Of a DNA stretch of 64,000 nt, positions 1-6,988 are shown in pieces (position 1 is the stretch's first letter; every line of letters starts with the position of its first letter). A program made the position numbers and the translations under genes. The notes beneath the pieces are model-generated. The model did not search any database, had not been told where the DNA came from, and saw only the letters and a program-made list of their open reading frames with translations. The stretch is from positions 1 through 64,000 of the forward strand of contig DCJB01000092.1 in the NCBI GenBank assembly GCA_002317325.1, read 5' to 3'. The stretch is from Bacteroidales bacterium UBA1711 (GTDB lineage: Bacteria; Bacteroidota; Bacteroidia; Bacteroidales; P3).

Positions 1-340
1 CGAGCCGGACGCAGTCGTACTGCTCAATGGCCTGTCCAAACGCTCCCAAAGCATCCACCAATTCGTGGTAGGTGTGCGCCTTTTTGCTGTCGAGTATCGA
101 GGAGCGGTGTCCGTTCACAAAGATGTCGGTCACGCTGTCGTTGACTGCCCTCACCTCTAAGAGGACTTTCGTGCTGTCGCTATACGTCCAATAGGTTTGG
201 TATGCGGCGTATTTAGGCGATTGGATTTCGGCAGCACTGGGCGTGGCCAAGTTTTCTGCAAGGTCCTTTTTGCAGGAGCCAAGCATCATCGCCGTGGCAA
301 TTAGCACACAGAAAAGACTCGTAATCTTGAATGGTTTCAT
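1..340 (-). CDS. Lipoprotein, 3' end beyond the window
   Basis: The ORF starts at an ATG (complement of 338-340) and runs off the left edge. About 113 residues are visible. The N-terminus MKPFKITSLFCVLIATAMML is a signal peptide followed by a lipobox (L-G-S-C, then KK), so the product should be lipidated at Cys23 and envelope-anchored. The rest is a soluble acidic region with no motif that I recognise. A Bacteroidetes-type -7 box on the minus strand (485-492) lies about 145 bases upstream. The function is unknown, and because the C-terminus is missing a family assignment would be unsafe. Confidence 0.75.
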   Translation of the reverse strand, partial: MKPFKITSLFCVLIATAMMLGSCKKDLAENLATPSAAEIQSPKYAAYQTYWTYSDSTKVLLEVRAVNDSVTDIFVNGHRSSILDSKKAHTYHELVDALGAFGQAIEQYDCVRL

Positions 341-874
341 AGTTTTTCTTGTGGAGTCCTTTGGCTTTTTTGGAGGCTTTGAGGTTGGGCGGCGCTGTCG
401 CTGGACTCCTTTTGGCAACAACGCCCACCCTGCCACGCCTTTGTTGTTGAATGGATTCGTTGATGTTGGAAGCCATCCACGCTGCAAATATACAACTTTT
501 CCCCCAATTCCCCGCACATTCGTCTATCTTTTTTATAGGGGGGGGGTATCTGCCTAATATTAAATTAGATACATTTGCACTTTTTTCCTGTCGTCGCCCT
601 ACACCAAGGCTTTTTTGCCTTGATTATTCGCTCTTTTCATCCTTTTTCAGAGCCAAACCCCTCCTCGTCAGCCGCCCCAACTGGCCGATTCGGCTGCTCC
701 CGCAAGGGCGGACTTACCCCTCTCTGCTGCCTCGCAAAACCATCCTACAGGTCCACCTCTTTTCGCCCGGCCGAACCACCCCAAGGATTCCTTTGGATGC
801 CGGGTCTTGAATATTCCTTAGCCCAGTGCCTTCCGAACACTCGGACAACTCGACCCAGTGCCTGGAGCCTCTCA
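341..874. other. Gene-poor intergenic stretch with two outward-facing promoter-like boxes
   Basis: No credible gene is visible: the open frames here are proline/serine-rich antisense-type translations. It holds TATATTTG on the minus strand (485-492), a run of nine G (538-546), and TACATTTG on the plus strand (570-577) that leads into no convincing ORF. Downstream of the latter is a short hairpin with arms CAAGGC and GCCTTG around six T (about 603-620). A short untranslated RNA starting near 584 is conceivable but not supported by any family motif that I know. Confidence 0.4.
485..492 (-). promoter_or_regulatory. Putative -7 box for the edge lipoprotein
   Basis: The minus strand reads TATATTTG followed by CAGC, matching the Bacteroidetes TAnnTTTG element. 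I see no good -33 TTTG. It would leave a leader of roughly 140 bases before the lipoprotein start at 340. Confidence 0.4.
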
Positions 875-1249
875 CTAGTCAAGGAACACATCGAGCGTCA
901 CACACTGGCGTTCAGAAACAGCCACACCCACCACACTCCGCCAAAACAGCCCCTTGTGCAGCGTCTGCGCCACCGTCATGTCTGCCCCCTCCAGCGCCGC
1001 CCCATTCTTCCCGACATCGAAGACGAGCAGAATGGCCACCAAGACGGTGTCTAACCACGCCACGGTGAAGAATACGCCGGCAAACACGCCCTTCACACCC
1101 ATGCACAGGCTGTAGTGCAGCACAGGGAATATCAGCAGCAGCACGAAGCTGACCACCGCCCACAGCAACAGGGCGCTGTTGCCCTGCTGAAGGGTGAAGC
1201 TCGACTCGTCGAAGCCCGTGACGGCATTGACGATAAAACCTAAGTTCAA
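875..1249 (-). CDS. Hypothetical small membrane protein or gene remnant
   Basis: This is a 124-residue frame with two or three strongly hydrophobic segments (roughly residues 26-52, 55-76 and perhaps 105-112), so if expressed it is an inner-membrane protein. It opens with TTG directly after an in-frame TAG stop, and there is no upstream ATG. The last 20 residues look unlike the rest, so the frame may be a degraded piece of a larger membrane gene. No family is recognised. It lies between the edge lipoprotein and the NotI-type R-M operon. Confidence 0.4.
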   Translation of the reverse strand: MNLGFIVNAVTGFDESSFTLQQGNSALLLWAVVSFVLLLIFPVLHYSLCMGVKGVFAGVFFTVAWLDTVLVAILLVFDVGKNGAALEGADMTVAQTLHKGLFWRSVVGVAVSERQCVTLDVFLD

Positions 1250-1381
1250 CTAATAAATGCAACTCCTAATTTCCAATAGGAAGTGTAACTTTTGAGTCCA
1301 ACATCAAGGTGCAGAAGGTGTATAACGTCGGCACCTGAAAAAGAAAAAGACCCGATTCTGAGCTGAATGGAAAAAAATGCT

Positions 1382-1389
1382 TACCTTTG
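1382..1389 (+). promoter_or_regulatory. Putative -7 box of the NotI-type R-M operon
   Basis: TACCTTTG followed by CAAC matches the Bacteroidetes -7 consensus and sits 39 bases before the ATG at 1429. No clear -33 TTTG was found at the expected distance. Confidence 0.5.
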
Positions 1390-1428
1390 CAACGAAGAGG
1401 TTTGGTATTACTTCTCGTGTAATCAATT

Positions 1429-1665
1429 ATGGAACAGAACGCATTGCGGCTCACCTTCAGAGGGGACTCCCACCAAATCGACACGAATACGCTCATCGCC
1501 GAACTGACACACATCACAACTGTCATCAATCAAGTGAACGCCGAAATCGGCAAAGGCTCTCGTGCCATCAATACCAACGTCACAACCATCGAGAAAAAGC
1601 GGCAGCAATTCGCATTCACCCCCTTCGCCATCAATGTGGAACGAGAAACAATTATGCTGAGATGA
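1429..1665 (+). CDS. Small protein leading the R-M operon, function unknown
   Basis: This 78-residue ORF begins MEQNALRLTFRGDSHQIDTN and has a plausible beta-strand/helix pattern (LTF strand, then TLIAELTHITTVINQVNAEI helix). The start resembles a class of short uncharacterised bacterial proteins with an LxLTFxGxxHxIDxNTLI opening; that is from memory and untested. Its stop (TGA 1663-1665) overlaps the methyltransferase ATG at 1662 in an ATGA arrangement, and a -7 box lies just upstream, so it is probably the first gene of the operon. The C-terminal third may be truncated or frameshifted relative to longer relatives. It has no helix-turn-helix that I can see, so a controller role is only a possibility. 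Confidence 0.5.
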   Translation: MEQNALRLTFRGDSHQIDTNTLIAELTHITTVINQVNAEIGKGSRAINTNVTTIEKKRQQFAFTPFAINVERETIMLR

Positions 1666-2702
1666 CTCCATTGCAAGAAAACGAGAGATATAAATTTTAC
1701 TTGGGGGACTGTATGTCCGTTTTGAAGCAAATGGACGACAGGTCGGTCAACTGCATCATCACGTCGCCACCCTACTGGGGAATGCGCTCGTATGATAATG
1801 GGAGCGACGTACACGAGATAGGCAACGAGAATCGGTTTGAGCAATACGTCTCGGCATTGACAGAGATTTTTGACGAAGCCCGCCGTGTGCTGAAAGACGA
1901 TGGGTCGTTTTGGCTCAACTTGGGCGACAAATATGTTGACAAAGCCCTCTTGGGTATGCCGTGGCGCGTCGCAATTTCCCTTATCGACAGCGGATGGATT
2001 ATGCGGAATGATGTGATATGGCACCAACTGAAGGGGACACAGAGCGCCAAGGACAGGTTGAGGGATTCATACGAGCACGTCTTCCACTTCGTGAAGTCGA
2101 AAAAGTACTATTACGATGCCGACGCCATCCGCATTAAGCCCTCAAAGTTGCCCGTAATAGATGCCGAAGCCACAACCTCCTCGACGGGCGTGAGCGGGAA
2201 AAAGTACCGCAGGCTCATCGCCGAAAGCACCGAGTTGACCGAGCAGGAGAAGGCGAATGCGACAAAGGCGCTTGACGAGGTGCTGGCAGAGATACGCTCC
2301 GGGCTGGTGAACGACTTCCGTATGACCATCAGAGGGGCGCAGCGAACCTGGCACAGCGACGATGTCAAAATCAGCGGCAGGGCAAAGGAACTCGTCAACC
2401 GGGGCTACTACATCATGAAGATTTATGCCAAAGGACACCTTCCGAGCGATGTTTGGAACATCGTCACCGAGGACACCTGGCGCACCGACAAACACTGTGC
2501 GGTATATCCCGAGGAACTGCTGAGAATCCCCATACTGGCCACCTGCCCCGAAGGAGGCATCGTACTGGACCCGTTCAACGGCACGGGAACCACTGTCTCG
2601 GCCTCGCTCAAACTTGGGCGGAAAGGGGTCGGAATCGACCTGAGTCCCGAGTATATCAAAACCTCGAAAGACAGAATCGCTAATAATGGAACGCTGCTAT
2701 GA
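1662..2702 (+). CDS. DNA methyltransferase, beta class (N4-cytosine or N6-adenine), of a type II R-M system
   Basis: The 346-residue product transfers a methyl group from S-adenosylmethionine to an amino group of a DNA base. The catalytic motif IV (TSPPYW, residues 34-39) precedes the SAM-binding motif I (DPFNGTGTT, about 303-311), the order of class beta enzymes. TSPPY is frequent among N4-cytosine enzymes but does not exclude N6-adenine. A long middle section (about 140-260) is the probable target-recognition region. I chose ATG 1662 because motif IV then sits at the usual distance from the start; the frame extends upstream to 1377 but that part is basic, low-quality sequence in another gene's frame. 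The stop overlaps the endonuclease start at 2699 by ATGA, so the two are translationally coupled. Confidence 0.92.
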   Translation: MTPLQENERYKFYLGDCMSVLKQMDDRSVNCIITSPPYWGMRSYDNGSDVHEIGNENRFEQYVSALTEIFDEARRVLKDDGSFWLNLGDKYVDKALLGMPWRVAISLIDSGWIMRNDVIWHQLKGTQSAKDRLRDSYEHVFHFVKSKKYYYDADAIRIKPSKLPVIDAEATTSSTGVSGKKYRRLIAESTELTEQEKANATKALDEVLAEIRSGLVNDFRMTIRGAQRTWHSDDVKISGRAKELVNRGYYIMKIYAKGHLPSDVWNIVTEDTWRTDKHCAVYPEELLRIPILATCPEGGIVLDPFNGTGTTVSASLKLGRKGVGIDLSPEYIKTSKDRIANNGTLL

Positions 2703-3592
2703 CGGATAAGAGAATCGGGAAACATCCCGTTGAAGTGTTTGGCTATGACTTTGAGGACAAATCGGAGTCCTGCCGGCTTGCCATCAAACAACAATACTGC
2801 AAGTATATTAAGGGGACTTGCGTGAAGCCAAGGAAAAGCGAGCCGAATGTCAAGGTGGGCATTTGCTCAGTGGGTTCGTCTGTCAACAAGGGCAAAGAGA
2901 TAAAGCCGGTAATCATCTGTCCTCAAAGATTTAAAGAGGAGTCCATGTTTGAGGCCATTCGGAGAGAGTATCTCTCGAAGTGGAAGAATGTCAAATGGAT
3001 TCAAGAGGTGAATCTTGGGGTTGGCGGCAATGTGGACTATGTAGCGGTGGAGGTTGACAAATACGACAGGGTGAAAGACTTCTTATGCGTTGAGATTCAG
3101 GCAGCCGGAACAACTGGCACGCCCTACCCCTACGTCAAAGAGCTAATCGAGACGGGCGGCTACACCGGCTCCAAGAAACCGAGTTTTGGCATAAATTGGG
3201 CAAACGAGTTTGCAAAAACCATGATGCAGCAAGCCTACAAGAAGGGAAAGATTGTGGAGAGTTGGCACAGAAAGATTGTTTTCGTTGTGCAGGATTTGGC
3301 TATCGACTACCTGCAGGCCACCACCGACTGCTCCAAGCTGACTGCCTCCAATCCCGGGTCCCCTGTGGATTTCTGCACTTTCCGATTGGAGTGGTCAGAC
3401 CAGGCTAAGTGGTCGCTGGCATTCGACCAAATCAGAAGCACGACCATCGAAGGCATCAACCTAATCATCGGAGGAGCCCGAGTGAGCGAATACCCCACAG
3501 AAGCCGAGTTTATCGGCTCAATTGTCAAAAAGGGCATTTCCGACGGTGTCCTGCAGAGCAACGACCACACGAGAAGCCTATTGAGCCGATAG
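2699..3592 (+). CDS. Type II restriction endonuclease, NotI family
   Basis: This 297-residue protein resembles the NotI endonuclease family. An N-terminal block has four cysteines (C34, C41, C56, C74) in the context YCKYIKGTC ... GICSV ... ICPQRF, the layout that binds a single iron in NotI. The nuclease core follows as a PD-(D/E)XK variant ending in Gln: D113 (GNVDYVAV), then E132-x-Q134 (VEIQ). The founding enzyme cuts the eight-base site GCGGCCGC; the site of this one is not known. It is coupled to the methyltransferase by ATGA, as expected for a co-expressed R-M pair, and the operon ends at a hairpin with a T tract (3585-3641). The family call rests on motif pattern, not on a search. Confidence 0.85.
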   Translation: MTDKRIGKHPVEVFGYDFEDKSESCRLAIKQQYCKYIKGTCVKPRKSEPNVKVGICSVGSSVNKGKEIKPVIICPQRFKEESMFEAIRREYLSKWKNVKWIQEVNLGVGGNVDYVAVEVDKYDRVKDFLCVEIQAAGTTGTPYPYVKELIETGGYTGSKKPSFGINWANEFAKTMMQQAYKKGKIVESWHRKIVFVVQDLAIDYLQATTDCSKLTASNPGSPVDFCTFRLEWSDQAKWSLAFDQIRSTTIEGINLIIGGARVSEYPTEAEFIGSIVKKGISDGVLQSNDHTRSLLSR

Positions 3593-3641
3593 CGTGATGT
3601 CCGCGCCAGCCTGTGGCTGTCCCGCTATTCGGCCTCTTTTT
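3585..3641 (+). terminator. Intrinsic terminator of the R-M operon
   Basis: GCCGATAGC (3585-3593) pairs with GCTATTCGGC (3624-3633, one bulged T). Inside is a second stem CAGCC/GGCTG (3607-3611/3615-3619). Five T follow at 3637-3641. The structure overlaps the stop codon of the R gene and the last codons of the convergent GIY-YIG gene. Confidence 0.6.
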
Positions 3642-4305
3642 GTTCGGCTTCTTTCTCTTTGCGGCTCCGCAGGTCGGTGAGTATCTCGCCGTTGTAGGTG
3701 AAGTAGAGGGTGCCTTGTATCGGGTGGGTCAGCCCTTTCAGCTTTTGGGCGAGGGCGGAGACTGACGTGGTCTCGCCAGCGTATGTGATTCGGCGGTCGT
3801 CAACCACCACGGGCCTTATGCGCTCGTCCTCGATGAAGACCAGTTCCGCCCCAGGCTGGATTCCGTACTCGGCAAAGTTGAAATTCTTGCGGCGGGTGAC
3901 TTCGGAGATTTCGCGGGCTATCTTCTCATCTTCCTGCTCGTGCCCCTCGGGGGTGAGCTTCTTCAGCCGGTCGGTGGTGCCGCTGATTTTGGCTATCGCG
4001 TCCAACAGATTGTAAGCTTCCTCGGCCGACATGGCATAGAACTCCCGCACCCGCTTCTTGCCGTCGAAACTGTCGAGCGAGCGGAGGTCGGGGTTGAGGT
4101 TGTCGATAAGCCCGTGGAGGACTTTGTCGGTGAGACGGTCGCGGACTTCGTACATGGCGTATGCCCTGAATGCAAAGGGAATGCATTCGCTATTGTTCAG
4201 CTGCCTGAGCCGCTGCTCTATATTGTCGGCATAGCCGATTTTCACGTAGTCGGGAAAGGAGGGATTGGTCAGGATGTAAATGACCCCGCTGTGTTCTTTT
4301 TCCAT
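3625..4305 (-). CDS. GIY-YIG nuclease-fold protein with DUF4357-like C-terminal domain
   Basis: The product is 226 residues from ATG 4305 (MEKEHSGVIYILTN). Residues 8-95 form a GIY-YIG-type domain of the T5orf172 kind: GVIYILTNPSFPDYVKIG carries the paired GIY/YVK-G strands and is followed by the helix IEQRLRQLN. The C-terminal part (about 150-215: AGAELVFIEDERI, then a V-V-D-D strand and IQGTLYFTYNGE) matches my memory of the DUF4357 domain that often follows such nuclease modules. A DNA-binding or DNA-cleaving role is inferred; substrates are unknown. It is the last gene of the seven-gene minus operon, eight bases after the lipoprotein gene. Confidence 0.8.
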   Translation of the reverse strand: MEKEHSGVIYILTNPSFPDYVKIGYADNIEQRLRQLNNSECIPFAFRAYAMYEVRDRLTDKVLHGLIDNLNPDLRSLDSFDGKKRVREFYAMSAEEAYNLLDAIAKISGTTDRLKKLTPEGHEQEDEKIAREISEVTRRKNFNFAEYGIQPGAELVFIEDERIRPVVVDDRRITYAGETTSVSALAQKLKGLTHPIQGTLYFTYNGEILTDLRSRKEKEAEQKEAE

Positions 4306-4312
4306 AATGAAC

Positions 4313-4867
4313 CTATTTGGAGAAGGTGTGGGTCTTGGACAGCGTTTTGGAGAGCAGGGCGGCGAGGTCGTCCAGATGGGTGGCAAGGTATGAGCCTTTC
4401 ATGCCTTTGTAATAGATGTCGTTCTCTTCGCCGACAAAGGAGGGCGATCCGCCGGCTGCGGCCTGTGTGAAGCCCACTTTGTAGGCAAGTCCGAAGGTGT
4501 ATTTCTTGGTGGTGTCGGGTGTGAATGAAGCCTTTGGGGTGACGGTGACCTTGATTTCGCCCTGCGAGGGAACGGCCGTGGCGACGGCTTCGAGGCGGAG
4601 CGAGTCGCCCGCGAGTGTTCCGCTCTTCCTATCGGCGCCTGCCGTCACTTCGGCGGCTATGTCGAACATCTCGAGGATGGAGTCGTTGAGGCGGACGGTC
4701 TGCCCCGTGGGCAGGGTGATGTCCGTGTTGAGCCGCAGCAGAAGGATGGAGGCGGCACGCGTCTCTGCCGCGGCAGAGGAATTGTCTTTCTTGCACGAAA
4801 TGCCTAAGCAGCAGCCCAAAAGCACCGCAGCGGCTGCCGCAAGATTGATTATTGACGGTCTTTTCAT
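4313..4867 (-). CDS. Lipoprotein, unknown function
   Basis: The product is 184 residues from ATG 4867. A basic N-terminus (MKRPS) is followed by a hydrophobic stretch and a lipobox (L-G-I-S-C at residue 25, then KKD), so it should be a lipidated envelope protein. The mature part looks like a beta-rich domain (ITLPTGQTVRL, GEIKVTVTPKASF, TKKYTFGLAYKVGF). No family is recognised. It sits 20 bases downstream of the ABC permease gene and 7 bases upstream of the GIY-YIG gene, and so shares their transcript; a role with the transporter is possible but not shown. Confidence 0.75.
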   Translation of the reverse strand: MKRPSIINLAAAAAVLLGCCLGISCKKDNSSAAAETRAASILLLRLNTDITLPTGQTVRLNDSILEMFDIAAEVTAGADRKSGTLAGDSLRLEAVATAVPSQGEIKVTVTPKASFTPDTTKKYTFGLAYKVGFTQAAAGGSPSFVGEENDIYYKGMKGSYLATHLDDLAALLSKTLSKTHTFSK

Positions 4868-4887
4868 CGCTTTATGGTTTTGGTAGG

Positions 4888-6252
4888 CTATTTTCTGACT
4901 TTGAGGAAATGGGCGAGGTCTTTCCAAGTGAGTTTCCGGCCGTAGTGGAGGATGCCGTTGCGGTAGATTTTGGAGGCGGCCCAGATGCAGCAGGGGAAGG
5001 CGGCGAGGAGCAGCACCATGGAGAGGACCAGCTGGCCTATCTTCACCCCAAAGGGAATGCGGAGGAGCATGGCCACAGGCGAGGTGAAGGGGATGACGGA
5101 GAGCCACACACTCAATGTGCCCGAAGGCTCCTGAATCATGGCGGGCATGAGCAGTATGCACAGCACCAGAGGTATGGTGACGGGGATGGTGAACTGCTGC
5201 GAGTCGGTCTCGCTATCAACCAGCGACCCCACGGCGGCAAAAAGCGAGGCGTAGAGCAGGTAGCCCACCACAAAGTAGAAGAGGAACAGCGCGGCAAGGA
5301 GTCCGAAGTTGATGGAGGAGAGCCCTTCGATGAGCTCCAGCACCGACTTGTCGGCTCCCTCGCCGGCCTGATAGCGGGCTTCGTCGAGCTGGGCCGCCGC
5401 CATTTGGGCGGTGGCATCGCTGCCTTTGGTGGCAATTTCGGTGAGGTTGCGGTTCTTCAGGGCTTGGTCGAAAAGGTCGGCATGGGCGAGGCGGAGGCCG
5501 CCCAACGCCGCTCCCGACAGCATGACCCACAGCACGAACTGGGTGAGGCCCACCAGCCCTATGCCCACCACCTTGCCCATCATCAGCTGAAAGGGCTTGA
5601 CGCTGCTCACGATGACTTCGACAATGCGGGAGGATTTCTCCTCCATCACCCCCCTCATCACTTGCGAACTGAAGAGGAACACGGCCATGAACACCAGCAG
5701 CGCCAGCAGCCCCCCCACCGCCATTTTTACTTTGAGGAAGCCGTCGCGCCCGGTCTCTATATCCTGCGTCCGCAGGGTCATGCGGGTGGAGGTGAGCATG
5801 GCGTACTCGTCGGGGGTGATACCGTGTATGTCGATGAGTATGCGGTTGCGGAGTATCTCCTGAAGCTGGGCTTCCACGTCGGTCTGCACCGCCACCGACG
5901 GCAGGTCGGAGCGGTAGTAGAGATAGGCGTTGGTGGGAAGCATGGTCTCGGTGCGCGGCACATAGACAATGGCGTCGATGGTGTCGGACTGCTCCATCTG
6001 CCGTTTGGCGAAGTCCAAGCTCCCCGCTCCGAGATAGGTCACCTCACGCACCGAGCGAAACTCGCTCTCAAAGAGGCCCGTCTCGTCGGCCACCAGCACA
6101 TTGGCGTGCTCAATAGGTTTGGAGGCCAGCACTATGGGGATGGCATAAAGGCCGGCTATGAGAATTGGCACCACGATGGTGAGAATCCAAAAGGAGGGTT
6201 TGCGGACGCGGGTGAGGTACTCGCGCTGGATGACAAGCAGGGTCTTGGACAT
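4888..6252 (-). CDS. ABC-2 type transporter permease (NatB-like)
   Basis: The 454-residue membrane protein begins with MSKTLLVIQREYLTRVRKPS and then the first transmembrane segment (about 20-42), a large extracytoplasmic domain (about 45-175), and a C-terminal cluster of about five membrane segments (about 180-420). This is the architecture of NatB/ABC-2 permeases that pair with a NatA-like ATPase. The ATPase gene lies immediately upstream (9-base gap), so the two form an exporter. NatAB was described as a sodium extrusion system in Bacillus, but many paralogues have unknown cargo and the substrate here cannot be inferred. Confidence 0.9.
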   Translation of the reverse strand: MSKTLLVIQREYLTRVRKPSFWILTIVVPILIAGLYAIPIVLASKPIEHANVLVADETGLFESEFRSVREVTYLGAGSLDFAKRQMEQSDTIDAIVYVPRTETMLPTNAYLYYRSDLPSVAVQTDVEAQLQEILRNRILIDIHGITPDEYAMLTSTRMTLRTQDIETGRDGFLKVKMAVGGLLALLVFMAVFLFSSQVMRGVMEEKSSRIVEVIVSSVKPFQLMMGKVVGIGLVGLTQFVLWVMLSGAALGGLRLAHADLFDQALKNRNLTEIATKGSDATAQMAAAQLDEARYQAGEGADKSVLELIEGLSSINFGLLAALFLFYFVVGYLLYASLFAAVGSLVDSETDSQQFTIPVTIPLVLCILLMPAMIQEPSGTLSVWLSVIPFTSPVAMLLRIPFGVKIGQLVLSMVLLLAAFPCCIWAASKIYRNGILHYGRKLTWKDLAHFLKVRK

Positions 6253-6261
6253 GACGGTCGG

Positions 6262-6975
6262 TTAGTGGTTTTGGGTGACGGTGTCGATAAAGATTCGCTC
6301 CAGCCCTTTGCCGGGGTGGGCAGCGAGGAGGGCGGGCAGCGATCCGGACAGCACCACCTGCGAGCGGTTGATGAGGACGATGTCGTCGCACAGCTCTTCG
6401 GCCGAGGCCATGTTGTGGGTGGAGAAGATGATGGTGGCCCCCTGCGCTTTGAGGCGCAGCATCTCCCGTTTCAGCAGGTCGGCATTCACGGGGTCGAAGC
6501 CGCTGAACGGCTCGTCGAAGATGAGCAGCCGCGGGGCGTGCAGCACCGTCACCACAAACTGCACCTTCTGCTGCATTCCCTTGGAGAGTTCCTCCACGCG
6601 GCGGTTCCACCAGTCGTCGATGTCAAACCGCCGAAACCACTCGTGCAGCCGCCGCTCGGCTTCGCCCTTGTCCAGCCCTTTGAGGCGGGCGAGATATACC
6701 GCCTGGTCGCCCACGCGCATTTTCTTGTACAAGCCCCGCTCTTCGGGCAGGTAGCCTATCTGCTCCACATCGGCGTCGGTCATGGGCCGGCCGTCGAAGA
6801 GCAGCCGTCCGCTGTCGGGTGCGATGATGTGGTTGATGATGCGGATGAGGGTGCTTTTGCCCGCCCCGTTGGGGCCGATAAGGCCGAACACGGTGCCGGG
6901 GCGGACGCTGAGGCTCACATTGTCCAACGCCCGAAAGGTGCCGTAGGTCTTGGTGATATTTTCGATTTGAAGCAT
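6262..6975 (-). CDS. ABC transporter ATP-binding protein (NatA-like)
   Basis: The 237-residue ATPase subunit has Walker A GPNGAGKST (34-42), a degenerate signature LSKGMQQK (130-137), Walker B LLIFDEP (150-156) and an H-loop His (187, in STHNMAS). LSKGMQQK is the usual form in NatA-type ATPases that partner ABC-2 permeases. The C-terminus (after about 200) is a short DUF4162-like tail. It powers export through the permease encoded 9 bases downstream. The gene is 13 bases after the vWA gene in the seven-gene operon. Confidence 0.93.
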   Translation of the reverse strand: MLQIENITKTYGTFRALDNVSLSVRPGTVFGLIGPNGAGKSTLIRIINHIIAPDSGRLLFDGRPMTDADVEQIGYLPEERGLYKKMRVGDQAVYLARLKGLDKGEAERRLHEWFRRFDIDDWWNRRVEELSKGMQQKVQFVVTVLHAPRLLIFDEPFSGFDPVNADLLKREMLRLKAQGATIIFSTHNMASAEELCDDIVLINRSQVVLSGSLPALLAAHPGKGLERIFIDTVTQNH

Positions 6976-6988
6976 GGCGTAATGACGG

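Noticed and set aside
660..730. Possible signal-recognition-particle RNA on the minus strand (a GGGAGCAGCC-like segment next to TCCGC/GCGGGA)
   Set aside because: The tetraloop is CCTT instead of GGAA-type, the internal-loop bases do not match, and no promoter faces it.
575..1054. 159-codon open frame on the plus strand
   Set aside because: The translation is Pro/Ser/Arg-rich without family features and partly antisense to the membrane ORF.
1377..1661. N-terminal extension of the beta-class methyltransferase
   Set aside because: The added 95 residues are basic, repetitive in His/Arg and lie in another frame over the 78-residue ORF; the methylase motifs begin right after ATG 1662.
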